NCBI GenBank assembly: GCA_905182995.1 | Contig: CAJJDP010000017.1 | Coordinates: 343,331-407,330 of the forward strand | From: Paramecium octaurelia | Taxonomy: Eukaryota; Ciliophora; Oligohymenophorea; Peniculida; Parameciidae | Direction of reading: 5' to 3' | DNA length: 64,000 bases | Part shown: piece by piece, positions 37,933 through 52,846 of the stretch | How positions within the stretch are numbered: the stretch's first letter is position 1 | Layout of the letters: each line of letters starts with the position of its first letter | Notes under the pieces: generated by a model | Database searches by the model: none | Told to the model about the DNA's origin: nothing | The model's input: the letters and a program-made list of their open reading frames with translations, nothing else | Made by a program: the position numbers and the translations under genes

Positions 37933-38647
37933 TCATTTCATCCATGGCTTACTTGGATTACCGGTATTGGAGAATACTGGGAGATCATTAAGGTAGTTAA
38001 TTGTTGGGACAGGGTTTGATTATTGTTACTGTTAAGGTTATTACTCTTAATTCGATGTGTTTTCTTCACTATGATTCCAAAAATCATTTTATTGTATAGG
38101 TAATTGAGATGCGTCAACTTGATTATCTTATTATTATTATTCTTCTGCTTCTTCGATTTCTTATTGCTTTAATGCAACTTCAATTTCTTATTTTTCTTTG
38201 ATTTTCTTCTTCATATGTGCCAACAACGCACCAATCAATAGAATGACTGCATATTTAATTTAAGAATACCAACTAACAAAAGCAATCGAATTGCAATTAT
38301 CCATTACTTACCAATTTGAGTACTAGTGTTTACTACTGATTTACCTATCTAAGTCATAGTCAATTCCCCTTTAAGAAATTGCTTGATTCGGAGCAATGTT
38401 AAAAGTTTATTAATTGAAGTGACAGCTCCCGATTTAAAGAATTCCAATAACTTTTTAGTTTTATCCATCAACATTGAACCAAATATGCACAATTAAACTG
38501 CTGAAAATGAGATTCCCAATAAAGATTAGATACCCTTTATAAAATGATTACACTATTTACTTAAACTACACTTTAGTAATCATTTCTAAGACCATTTTGC
38601 TATTGAGGTTGCTAGCCTCTGTTGTTCATAGTCATTCGAGGGTTCAT
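37933..38647 (-). CDS. Membrane protein, possibly peroxin-13-like
   Basis: 216 residues with introns of 26 and 38 nt (217 codons). Parts: Asn/Gln-rich N-terminus (MNPRMTMNNRGQQPQQQNG), a helical region (YQSVVQGIQSLLGISFSAVQ, MLMDKTKKLLEFFKSGAV), a transmembrane helix (IKYAVILLIGALLAHM), a charged helix and a polyQ/low-complexity tail ending SKPWMK. The layout recalls Pex13, whose polar N-terminus precedes a conserved helical membrane region, but the match is loose and there is no SH3 domain. The stretch from 38304 downward could also be read as a separate 123-residue gene starting MDNCNSIAF. The inner ATG at 38647 was preferred because it avoids an in-frame TGA and an overlap with the upstream stop. 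Confidence 0.5.
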
Positions 38648-38683
38648 GTAATTATTATACATAATAATTTTATTATATTGTAA

Positions 38684-39905
38684 TCATTTATTTTATTTTA
38701 CTAAATCATCTATTGAAAAGTATAACCCCAGAACTCCAGCACTCACCCCCATAAACATTACAAGTGAAGCTTCAACCCATTCAAATATCCTCAGGCTGGA
38801 TTTGAAATATAGCAAATACAGAGTTATCGGGTAAATGAACTGTAGGAATGTTCCAAACACCATTCCGATTAAATTTAGAAAAGTATTGAAACTTGGAATG
38901 ACATAGGCTATCACGTATAAAATGGATGTAACAATAAGTCTTTCAACAATCCATATGATCTTCGTGTCTCTTATTTTTAATCTGTTTTCAATTATGGTAA
39001 ATGCAGGATATATTTGAACAGGGTATGTGAATAAAATTGATATGGCATATAAAAACTACAAAGCAAAGGCCCAGATTTTATCTTTAGGCAAATTAAAAAC
39101 AATAATTTATTGTAATTATGAGCCCAAAGCTATACAATTGATTATTATGAAAGAAACGTACATAAACAAACATGTTATTGAACTGCTCAAAAATACAAAT
39201 GGGAATTTCTTTTGATCTTTCATTGAATATCTTACAGGGAGTGTAGTACATATCCCTTCATATGCAAACATAGCAACCCCAATAAATTTAAACGTACCCG
39301 ATGCGTTGAATGCGACAACATCCTCAGCTTTTCCAAATTAAGATATAGAAATTCCTGAAATTGCAACCAAAACAAAGACTGCAATAAAAAATCCTGCTGT
39401 ACTAGTATTATGGAAGAAATGCAAATCCCTGATTAAAGATAATGGAATGATCACCAATAATGATATGATGATACTAACATAATTAGGTAAGCTAGATAGT
39501 GCCAGCTAACACATTTGTTGAAAAAATATTATATATGCAATACAAGCAAATAACTAAAATAACATTTGATATATATACTTACTAACCTGATAAAAAGACA
39601 TCCAAGATTGAAGCTGAGATTGGTCCCATGAATTACTTCACAATTTTGGTATAATAATGAATATCTGATTCTTCAGCCACTTTAATTAGCATTAAGCTGG
39701 TTCTAATTGTTCCATAGGATAGGATCAGGAGCAATATACTTGCCAAAGCATAACCACACTCGTTTGCAGAATAAGGTAAATCCAATATTGCTATTCCCAC
39801 CAAACTCTTGATAAAATTGAAGAAGGCTTGACTGCTATTCGATAATTCTTTGTTGGTATGTGAATGTTCGGGATCTTCTGGATTACTTGCGAAACTCTCT
39901 TCCAT
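38684..39905 (-). CDS. Amino acid/auxin permease-family transporter (SLC36/38-like)
   Basis: 398 residues, one 25-nt intron, 399 whole codons. A polar N-terminus (MEESFASNPEDPEHS) leads into the family signature FFNFIKSLVGIAILDLPYSA, then about ten more hydrophobic helices (e.g. FIGVAMFAYEGICTTLPV, YVIPSFNTFLNLIGMVFGTF, ITLYLLYF). AAAP transporters move amino acids, usually with protons, at plasma or vacuolar membranes; the substrate cannot be read from the sequence. The stop lies 37 bp from the next gene's chosen start on the same strand. Confidence 0.9.
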
Positions 39906-40003
39906 ATATTTATATTTATTTTAATTAATAATCTATATGCTTAATTCTTTATTTATGAGCATTATAATGAAATAATAAAAAAATTTTAATTGAAAATAGA
40001 AGA

Positions 40004-43183
<3,180 letters not shown>

Positions 43184-43311
43184 TTATTTAAATGAGTTCT
43201 ATTTATAAAAGTTATTTGTTGTTATTGAATTTCATTCAAAAAAATAATTAAAATTTGGGATTATTTATTTATAAAATATGTACCTCATTTTTAAAATTTT
43301 ATTAATAAATA

Positions 43312-43851
43312 ATGGAAAATAATCTTGATCAGACAGCTTCCTTTTTTCACAACCCCAAACTCAAAATACCAAAATTGAAATGCACTTATGAAGTTATTTG
43401 TTCTCCTGATCTCGAGATTCCTACTTTTAGTAGAAAAGACGACTCATACTAATAAAAATCATTATTCAAGCAATGTCAAAGAAGAAACAGCCAAACCAAC
43501 CTTACTCACAACAATCTACAAAATATATTCCATTAAATATCCTTAAAAAAGGCTAATTCTGATTCTAAACCTAATCCGAAAGTCCCACCACTGAAGATAC
43601 AGTAAAAATCCCTACTTTCTAATGTTTCAGACTAGAAATCAATAAGTCAACATTCCACAACTATATTAAGGGGAAGAGGTAGCATTAAGATACTCCAAAA
43701 CCCTTTCATCACAGACTCTCGCCATTCTCAAAAATCGACTTGTACCTCAGGAAGTCAACCTCCACAACCAAAAGGAAAACCATTTTTATAAAGGAAGGCG
43801 TAAATACAAATGGTGAATAGAGTTTTCTCTTCGATGTCGTAGCATAAATGA
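43312..43851 (+). CDS. Low-complexity basic protein, unknown
   Basis: Intronless, 179 residues, rich in Ser, Lys, Gln, Asn and Pro. N-terminus MENNLDQTASFFHNPKLKIP, many PKxP-like runs (PNPKVPPLKIQQK) and an RGRGSIKI patch. Likely disordered. It lies 128 bp downstream of the helicase on the same strand. No function assigned. Confidence 0.6.
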
Positions 43852-43903
43852 ATTTAATTAATTTTTGTCTCAAAAATTCTTATTATATTCATTCTCTTAG
43901 ATT

Positions 43904-44146
43904 ATGGAAGCACAACCGATAGAGCAAACAAGACCCAATATTAATCGACTGTTTTTCTAAATAAAATTATTGCTATTATAAAAAGCCTATAGTGATCATT
44001 TAAGTTATAAAATTAAATTCTCTCCTTATGATATTAAATTATTAACGATATAATAAAACCATCAATATGCTCTACAATCATATTAAACTTAGAAAGAATT
44101 TATTCAAAAAAAATTTAATATTTTTGAATCTCCAATATTGATTTGA
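43904..44146 (+). CDS. Small unknown protein
   Basis: Intronless frame of 80 residues starting MEAQPIEQTRPNINRLFF. It has an amphipathic/hydrophobic LFFQIKLLLLQKAY segment and a polar tail. Same strand as its neighbours. Might be a small mitochondrial subunit-type protein, but nothing decides it. Confidence 0.45.
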
Positions 44147-44279
44147 TAACTTTAAATTATGAAAATGTTTCATCAGATATGAAGTGATTCCTTATCCATC
44201 TTAGATAAATTACTCTAATTATGAAAATTAAACTAAAAATAAATGAGATGATTTTATTTAATATTTTATCTAACGAATT

Positions 44280-46189
44280 ATGGATCATTTTGAGAGAATT
44301 CGAAAAATTGGTAAAGGTAATTTTGGTGATGTTCTTTTGGTATCAAGAAAAAGTGATGGAAAAGTAAGTTAGATCTTTCTATTCAAAGCAATTTGCACTT
44401 AAAAGAGTGGATTTAAGTATGAGGGAAAGCTTTGTAGTTGACCCTCTCAATGAAGTTAAGGTTCTCAAATCTTTAGACCATATGAACATCATTAAACACT
44501 ACGATTCGTTTGTCCACAATAATAAACTGTGTATTCTAATGGAATATGCCGAGAATGGTAAACTTTTGAAAAATAATACAAGCTGATCTCAGTTTAAAAA
44601 TCAAAGAGGCTAAACATAATAATCAATTCATTCAAGAACCTACAGTTCTGTATTTCATTTATGCATTATTATAGATTCTTGCCTGGTTAACCTAATTGGC
44701 AGTAGCGCTCAATTATCTCCATTCTCAAAAGATACTTCATAGAGACATCAAAGTACAGAACATATTTCTTTGCAGTGGTGGAATAGTAAGATAAGTTAAA
44801 TATCCTAGGTGAAATTGGGTGATTTCGGCATCTCTAGAACTTTAGAAAGCACGTCTGAATTGGCACAAACCTCAATAGGTATTAATTACAAGAAAACGAA
44901 TAATTTAGGTACACCATTTTATCTCTCTCCTGAATTATGTCAGAACCAGTCATATAATCATAAGATTGACATTTGGATGTTGGGATGTACCATTTATGAA
45001 TTGTGTACATTACAAAAACCATTTACTGCTGAATCAATCAATGTATTAAATTTAATATTAAATAAAGGCTTTGGCCACCAAAATTATTAATGAATAACAT
45101 ACAAAAATCTCTGATCACTATTCAGATTTTCTATCAAATCTTATAGATGAAATGCTACAGAAATAACCAGAAAAAAGGCCAGAAATTTCAAAAATACTGT
45201 CATTTCCATAAATTCAAACAGAATTATAAAAACTATCTCAAATCTATCAACCTCTTAATATTACTCACTAGAATAATGGATTCTCATCCAGTAAAAAGAG
45301 CAACAGAATGCAACAGAATTCAATACACTTCTTAGTTGAAAAATCAAAATAATAATAAGGCTAATCCCCAATCTGTTCGAGAAGGAGCTAGTCTAAACTC
45401 AACACTCCTTATTAGGTCTACAAAACAGATATTGTTGATTAAAACAGTCCACATTTTAAATTAAATGCAAAATAATTAGTTTCCAATTTACATACTCTTC
45501 CAGACTACATTGATGATTAACAAAAGGCCTAAACCCCTATTTCCACTCAAAGAACAGAATCCAACGAAATCAATTCCAAATAACTAAAATATTAAAAGTC
45601 TATTTCGATTAATACTCAAATTGATGATAATAACAATAAACGAAATTAAGATTTAGAAAGCTAACCTACTCTATTAAAAAACCAAAAATCATTCACCTTT
45701 GTTGATATCTTTTTCAATCCAAATACTCCTACATCTCCTAATAGATCCTTACTATTAACTGACTTCCTTAAACGAAAATTGGGAAATGAAAAGTTTTATT
45801 AAATGAAAATAGTATTTATCGAATTAATCTTTTTAGTTGCTTGAGTAAAACAATGATCCAATTAAATTGCTAGATTAAGAAAAAGGTTTAGTCTAAGATA
45901 TCATAGGAGAATAAAATATGGATTGCGTTAGAGTAACATATAAATAAACCAATAGATTTTTAAACTTTTAATTAGTTGTTCTATAACTCCTTAAGCAAGT
46001 CACGGTAGAGCTAAAAGTGCTTAGGTTTTTACTCATGAAAAGCAAGAAACCTTAATGGATATCATAAAGGCGTCTGATTTTTAACCTTAGACTTCCATAG
46101 GCTCTAATCCAGGATTAGAAATTTCATTTAAAAATCTCTAGCATTTCACTGAGGAATAATAATAGGCCCTATAGTAAATAAAGGAATGA
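44280..46189 (+). CDS. NEK-family (NIMA-related) protein kinase
   Basis: 587 residues, six introns of 23-25 nt, 588 whole codons. Kinase domain at about 4-270: [45 protein letters not shown] (NEK hallmark), [74 protein letters not shown]. NEKs control cilia length and the cell cycle, and ciliates carry many. The C-tail is long, Ser/Asn/Gln-rich and disordered, ending in a short helical segment ([22 protein letters not shown]). The first intron, GTAAG...AAAG, splits DGK from QFALK. Retained 25-nt intron copies in other frames explain its fragmented appearance. Confidence 0.9.
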
Positions 46190-46582
46190 GTTTATGACCA
46201 ACTAAAAGTTTCTTTGTATTTTTTATTAAAATTTCTTCTAATTGTTTCAACATCTTTATTACTCACCAATTTATGATTAAACCTGAATTTTCAAAGATTA
46301 TCAATCTTTAATAAAACCCTCTTTTCATTTCCATCAAAATAAAACTGATTTATTAATTTTATTAAGTGATAAACTTTAATTAAAAATAAGGTATGAAATT
46401 TAACGATGTTTTATTATAAAGATTTTTTGTAATATTGATGTTATATGTATTAGCTGAAATAAGATGCCTATTTTTTATATGACTAAGGCTTACACTTATT
46501 TATTTTTCAGTTATATAATTTATTATACCAATTAAAATTGTATGTTGATATATTTAATTTTCATTCTTAATATTAAATAATT
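46190..46582. other. AT-rich intergenic stretch
   Basis: 393 bp following the NEK gene. No frame or motif recognised. Confidence 0.4.
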
Positions 46583-46777
46583 ATGAATAACTCTAATTTT
46601 TCTCTTCCTTTATTATTTTAATCACCAATAAATCAAATAAACATAACCCTGATATTGCTAGATACAGATTATTATCTTAAATTCTAAATGACAAGATATT
46701 TATACTCTAAATCAATATGTGTTTAAGGTAGGTTATTTTATACCCTAATAGTATTTCAATCCATCTTTTTCATTTGA
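46583..46777 (+). CDS. Possible small ORF or 5' exon
   Basis: 56 codons if a 24-nt GTAGG...ATAG intron is removed, starting MNNSNFSLPLLFQSP. It may be an independent micro-gene, or the unresolved 5' end of the IQ-motif gene that follows. Low complexity, no domain. Confidence 0.25.
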
Positions 46778-46823
46778 TTTGAATGGTCGAATACAAATGT
46801 AATTGTTTTAGCTTTGTAATATT

Positions 46824-49385
46824 ATGGAATAAGTAATAATTGAAAAAGTTTTCAAGAATGTAGATGCAAATTGGGAATTATTTCATAGGATCACTCTAGA
46901 AGTAGTTAATTTATTTCAAAAAATACAAATTAATTTATATTACGTAATCAAATCGTTAATCCCTACTTATCATTATCCGATCATGCAACAAAAGAAATAA
47001 AAAAAGTATGTCTCAAAATAAAATTTAGATTATCAAGAAGTCCTTAAAGGAATCCATTAACAACGAATACCTCTCTTATTTGTAATACTACCAATATCTC
47101 AGCAAATAAACTTGTTAAAAAGAGAGGCACATCAGCAACAATACCAACTGATTCATATCGAATTGAGAGGAGAGATTAAGTTGAAAAGCGTAAGGTTTCT
47201 AAAACATACAAATTAACGAATTAAGAAAAAAATAATTTTGTAAGAAAAGAATCAAAGTAAAAGGAAATTTAGAGAAGATAGGAGATGGGATTGGATTTTT
47301 TAAACAAAATTCCCAAAAAAAAAATTTAACTGCTTCTACAAAGTATAACTTCGCTAATAGTGTGTAGGATAGAAAACTTAAGGATTATCACATTTTGAAA
47401 AGGATATCCCTAAAAAAGCTTAAAGCACTTAAAATAATAGATTACATTTAAAGTAGAAAAATTAATTACATCAGTAGTAGAAATAAAACGAATAAATGAA
47501 TAGAAAGAAGGAGACTAAAAAATAATTGCAAAATAGTAGAAATATTTTGAAAAGTAAAATTATTTTAAATTATAGAAAGTTCATCTTAATAAAAATGTAA
47601 AAAAAGAAGTATAACTTCAATAACTCAAAAAAAGGAACTCACCCAAAGAAATTCAAGTTTAAAAACTAAAAATGAGATAATAACTTAACTCACTGGTTAT
47701 GAAGGAGAATTGCTGGAAAAATATAAAAAGTTATAAGCTCGATATTCTAAAATATATTAAGCATTTTTTGATGAGAGCAGTTGTGTATAGTATTTAACAG
47801 ACACGGATCCATATTTGTTGCCTTCTTAACCAACCTCGAATAAATAATAATAGGTTTTAACTGAAGAGTTCTCGTTGAATAGAGACGAGAAAATTTAACT
47901 TAAAGAGTTTGGCATTCTCGAAATTAAATTTAATAGAATGCATTCTGCAGCAACTAAAATCTAGAAGGTATGGCGAGGATACATCACAAGAAAATTGATT
48001 TTAGATTAATAATTCGAATAGTACTACTACAAATAACCAGAAGTGTTTAATGAAGAAACATTCAGAAGCCAATTTCGATTCGAAAAAGATAGTTAATCTA
48101 TATAATAAGGAAGAGAACAAACCTTAAATTAACTTACTTATTAAACTGATATTAATTTCATATTAGATTTGGAGTCTGAAAAGAAGGAGAAGCAAGAACT
48201 TAAAAGTAGTCCTAAAATCTCTGGTAAATTCGTTAAGTATTAAAAATTGAAATGGCAAGAACTTCTCAATTATATTTCTGAGTTAGAGAGTCAAGTTTAG
48301 GAAAAAACTATTAATGAAGTACTTAAAGATTTGAAACTATTCACACAGTAATGTTCTTAGGAATGCTCACTTACCAAATTTTAAATTAAGAAATTAGAGA
48401 TCTAAGTTCCTCAATTTTCATAGGAATCCATGGTCATGAGTGAAATAAGATAAGCCATGTGTTCTGAAAAATTAATGAGATAAATCCTTACATAATCAAT
48501 AAATCAAGAAAATGAATCGATTTTTGAAGAATAACCGTTTCAATAATTCGCCTCTAAAAAAATTGATGAAATTCTGAATAGAAACTAAATGGATGAATTA
48601 ATAAAAATGAGATAATTAATTGTGCAAGAACGATAGAAATCATAACATAATGATTTGACCAAAGAATTTGAACAAAAATTAATATCTCCTAAGACCTTTG
48701 AAGAAAGATACCAAACTTTAGAAAAATGGGTCACTAAACAATATGAAGAAATTGAGAATAATAAAATCAGTTTTGAAAAAGGATGGTAAGGATTATATGA
48801 TACCTTTATTTAAACTGAAAAAGAACTTAGATTTTTGCAATAATAGAAGTATTCATAGTTTTCTCAGATCTCCTATTCTCAACAGTTTATAAACTATTCA
48901 ATTTCAGCATTTTCGGATTCAGCCTACAAAAATTCTTTATAGGAATTATCAAATTAAAATGAAACTCTTTTATATAACAATCTTAATGAAGATTTTGAGA
49001 ATAAACGTTTAAAAACTCATACTTCTACTTCTTAAACTCCTGATGAAAAGCTTAAATTTCAGCATTTGGAAAATTACCATGAAACTATAGAATGGAATGA
49101 TGAATAGTTATTGACTAGTCAATAATTTCTGTCAAACCATTAAGCTAAAGATTCAAAATTCAATAATGTCGTTAAGAACGCTCCCTAAAAAAGCTTGGAA
49201 TAGGCTGAGATAGATTACCTTCACTAGGAAGTATGACTTATTAACAATGATAGGTTTAGAATGAGGAATTGAGTTGGCTTAATTATAATGAATTCAAGTT
49301 TTATGTACTCATGGATATCTCTAATTTAGTTTTTAATGAATTAGTAGAGGAATTTAGAGAGGAATGTATATAGCAATAATTTTGA
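46824..49385 (+). CDS. IQ-motif coiled-coil protein, 5' end uncertain
   Basis: From about 47,400 a clear protein: VEIKRINEQKEGDQK, then (after a 20-nt intron) LTGYEGELLEKYKKLQARYS, an IQ motif (AATKIQKVWRGYITRKL) expected to bind calmodulin or a myosin-type light chain, and about 400 residues of Gln/Glu-rich coiled coil. A 23-nt intron leads to a final helical block (EFKFYVLMDISNLVFNELVE, EEFREEC) that resembles the DUF4378 end of centrosomal/basal-body proteins. Upstream of 47,330 coding-like text (SANKLVKKRGTSATIPTDSY) is joined only if a run of ten A near 47316-47325 is one base short. The start codon is unresolved; 46824 is the most upstream candidate. Confidence 0.65.
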
Positions 49386-49457
49386 AACAAACTCATCATT
49401 ATGTAATATTCATAATCATTTAGTAAATGTTATTGGGAAAATTTAATAACAATATTA

Positions 49458-50671
49458 ATGCATATTTTATATTTTTTTACTTTTTTTCAATCCATTCTTT
49501 CTGTTTAGATACCACTTTCTAAATTCAAGGTCTTGAAATCAATGGATGCCTTTAAATTATCAAATTACGGAAATGTGTAGTACTATGGTCCAATCCAAAT
49601 GGGAACTCCAAATTAGTAGTTAAGTGTAATATTTGATACAGGCTCCCCATACCTTTGGGTTCCTAGCGATAAATGCACACTCTTAAAATGTCACCTGAGT
49701 AAGAGATTTTATACTTAAAAATCAACAACCTACAAGAACTATTCATAATCGGATGAAATCGAATATGCCTCAGGAAGTTGCAAGGGATTTTGGGGTTCAG
49801 ATTATGTATAATTATTGGGAGATAGTAACACAAGAGTATTAACAAATATTTTATTCACTTATTATGATTCTGGATTCGATGCAGTATAATCTGATGGTCT
49901 ATTGGGTTTAAGCAATGAGAAAGAGATAGACAATATATTCGATTTAGCATATAAAGAAGGTAATATAAAATCGAACCTTTTTGCAATGGAACTTAAAAGT
50001 AAAGAGGAATAATCACTTTTTTACTACGATGAAATTCCGAACGAAATTATGAATAATGTGGAATGGGTCAGAGTTTTGAGAAATGACTATTGGGTATTAA
50101 ATTTATTTTAGAATAGACGGTAAAGGTCTTATCTATTTCGGTCAATGGATAGTTTATTAAAGCAGGGAAATACAAAGAAGCACTAATTGATTCAGGAACT
50201 TCACTTTTGTACCTACCTGAGAAAGTTGTATTATCAATATTTGAGGAATTAATTTTAAGTAATTGCAGATTATTAGATGGTAATATGTTTTGTCCTTGTT
50301 CGATTCCCAAAAGCGAAGTTGATAACTATCCAAAAATAGCAATGTTTTTGGAAGGGATTATTCTAGAATTAGATATAACTGATTACATGATACTCGATTT
50401 CTCATTTTAAGGAATGTGTTATATAGGAATTGAGGTAGAATCTTAAATGAATCTTATGATATTTGGTGATATTGTCATGAGAAAATATGTCATAGTGTTC
50501 GATAAGCAGAATAATAAGATTGGATTTAAAGGGTATTTTAACAATTTCTATATTAGAGTTGAGAAATTGACAAATATCAAAACGACAGCCATCTTTTGGA
50601 TTGAAATCTTTGGATTTGGAGCCATCATCATAAGTTGTTTATTATTATAGATGAAACTTATGAAGTTATGA
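49458..50671 (+). CDS. Membrane-anchored pepsin-family aspartic protease
   Basis: 396 residues, one 23-nt intron after RNDYW, 397 whole codons. N-terminal signal peptide (MHILYFFTFFQSILSVQIPL), then pepsin-type lobe 1 with catalytic IFDTGSPYLWVPS and lobe 2 with LIDSGTSLLYLP; flap region around YASGSCKGFWGSDY; FGDIVMRKYVIVFDKQNNKIGF near the end. A C-terminal hydrophobic helix (IEIFGFGAIIISCLLL) suggests a membrane anchor, so it probably works in the secretory or lysosomal/food-vacuole path. The region from 49572 is repeated after the N at 50919. Confidence 0.9.
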
Positions 50672-50917
50672 ATAATTAATATTATTATAAATGGACTAAT
50701 CTCTTAAGCAATATCTGCCTAAAGATTACAAAAGTAGAGCCTATTATACTCCTTACGATGTCTCTGTCCATAATACAGCCAATGATTTGTGGGTAAGCTT
50801 TTTCGGGAAGGTTTGGGATCTTACATAACTTGTCTAAGAAAATATTTCATCGAAACTATGCGAACCATTAATCAAAATAGCTGGAAGTGATATATCTTAT
50901 TGGTTTGATAAATAAAC
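49572..50917 (+). repeat. Contig-end overlap 4, first copy
   Basis: 1346 bp ending next to the N at 50919 and repeated at 50920-52265 (offset 1348). One base difference was noticed (T at about 50906 versus C at about 52254), plus a mismatched last base before the N. Contig overlap, not a gene duplication. Confidence 0.93.
50691..50917 (+). CDS. CYB5D1-like protein, truncated by contig end
   Basis: N-terminal 75 codons or so of the gene complete at 52039-52818, cut off at the N. Not a separate gene. Confidence 0.85.
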
Positions 50918-50919
50918 GN

Positions 50920-52019
50920 AATGTGTAGTACTATGGTCCAATCCAAATGGGAACTCCAAATTAGTAGTTAAGTGTAATATTTGATACAGGCTCCCCATAC
51001 CTTTGGGTTCCTAGCGATAAATGCACACTCTTAAAATGTCACCTGAGTAAGAGATTTTATACTTAAAAATCAACAACCTACAAGAACTATTCATAATCGG
51101 ATGAAATCGAATATGCCTCAGGAAGTTGCAAGGGATTTTGGGGTTCAGATTATGTATAATTATTGGGAGATAGTAACACAAGAGTATTAACAAATATTTT
51201 ATTCACTTATTATGATTCTGGATTCGATGCAGTATAATCTGATGGTCTATTGGGTTTAAGCAATGAGAAAGAGATAGACAATATATTCGATTTAGCATAT
51301 AAAGAAGGTAATATAAAATCGAACCTTTTTGCAATGGAACTTAAAAGTAAAGAGGAATAATCACTTTTTTACTACGATGAAATTCCGAACGAAATTATGA
51401 ATAATGTGGAATGGGTCAGAGTTTTGAGAAATGACTATTGGGTATTAAATTTATTTTAGAATAGACGGTAAAGGTCTTATCTATTTCGGTCAATGGATAG
51501 TTTATTAAAGCAGGGAAATACAAAGAAGCACTAATTGATTCAGGAACTTCACTTTTGTACCTACCTGAGAAAGTTGTATTATCAATATTTGAGGAATTAA
51601 TTTTAAGTAATTGCAGATTATTAGATGGTAATATGTTTTGTCCTTGTTCGATTCCCAAAAGCGAAGTTGATAACTATCCAAAAATAGCAATGTTTTTGGA
51701 AGGGATTATTCTAGAATTAGATATAACTGATTACATGATACTCGATTTCTCATTTTAAGGAATGTGTTATATAGGAATTGAGGTAGAATCTTAAATGAAT
51801 CTTATGATATTTGGTGATATTGTCATGAGAAAATATGTCATAGTGTTCGATAAGCAGAATAATAAGATTGGATTTAAAGGGTATTTTAACAATTTCTATA
51901 TTAGAGTTGAGAAATTGACAAATATCAAAACGACAGCCATCTTTTGGATTGAAATCTTTGGATTTGGAGCCATCATCATAAGTTGTTTATTATTATAGAT
52001 GAAACTTATGAAGTTATGA
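50920..52019 (+). CDS. Aspartic protease, 5'-truncated overlap copy
   Basis: Same gene as 49458-50671, missing the signal peptide because the contig begins inside it. The apparent loss of the N-terminus is an assembly effect. Confidence 0.88.
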
Positions 52020-52265
52020 ATAATTAATATTATTATAAATGGACTAATCTCTTAAGCAATATCTGCCTAAAGATTACAAAAGTAGAGCCTATTATACTCC
52101 TTACGATGTCTCTGTCCATAATACAGCCAATGATTTGTGGGTAAGCTTTTTCGGGAAGGTTTGGGATCTTACATAACTTGTCTAAGAAAATATTTCATCG
52201 AAACTATGCGAACCATTAATCAAAATAGCTGGAAGTGATATATCTTATTGGTTCGATAAATAAAC
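50920..52265 (+). repeat. Contig-end overlap 4, second copy
   Basis: Copy of 49572-50917 starting the fifth contig. It carries the protease without its first ~38 codons, and the start of the cytochrome-b5-domain gene, which then continues into unique sequence. Confidence 0.93.
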
Positions 52266-52818
52266 AGGAGAACCCAGAAAGTAACGAATTTTTATGATTA
52301 TTTTGAATAGATAAGTAGATGTCAATACAGGGTTGATAACCTATTATTGTCCATAGGGCAGATATTTACACATTCCATCATCTGACCCTTGTGGAGATGA
52401 TGAGCTTGGGGATCATTCAAAACCGTAATAAATTATCATTTGATTATTTCAAGATGGTGGAACAACGAATAACAATATTGTATTGGCAATTTGAGTCACA
52501 AAACCAGAAAGGTCAAAATAATCAATATGCTTACAGATCACGAAGACATTATTGAAGTATTTTTAATATCCACTCAAATTTAAGGTACCATCTGAAGAAA
52601 CTATAAATGAAATTCTTGATAGGTATAAACAGATTAATGCACATGCTGCCAGTTATACTTGGAAGAGATTGGGAAAGCCTTTGGATATGGAATTAACTTT
52701 GAGTGCCAATGGAATCCCTGATGAAACTGACGAATTTGAATAATTAGGAGTCCCTGAAAGTTAATGGTATATACCAGCAATTCATCTATATTTTAATGAT
52801 GATTTAACAGTCGCTTGA
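52039..52818 (+). CDS. CYB5D1: Cytochrome b5 domain-containing protein 1-like
   Basis: 240 residues, introns of 29 and 28 nt, 241 whole codons. Hallmarks: [120 protein letters not shown]. This is the CYB5D1 pattern, a ciliary protein of the radial-spoke/axoneme system. The heme-binding HPGG of true cytochrome b5 is not visible, as expected of this divergent family; the SYWFD region replaces it. It starts 20 bp after the protease stop, an extremely short spacer on the same strand. Confidence 0.87.
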
Positions 52819-52846
52819 TATGAATCATTATTATATATTATTATAT

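Noticed and set aside
38560-38600. In-frame TGA as a selenocysteine codon in the membrane gene
   Set aside because: Starting at the inner ATG (38647) with a 26-nt intron gives a continuous frame without reading TGA.
50080-50145. Frameshift in the aspartic protease
   Set aside because: A 23-nt GTATT...ATAG intron after RNDYW restores the frame and gives 397 whole codons.
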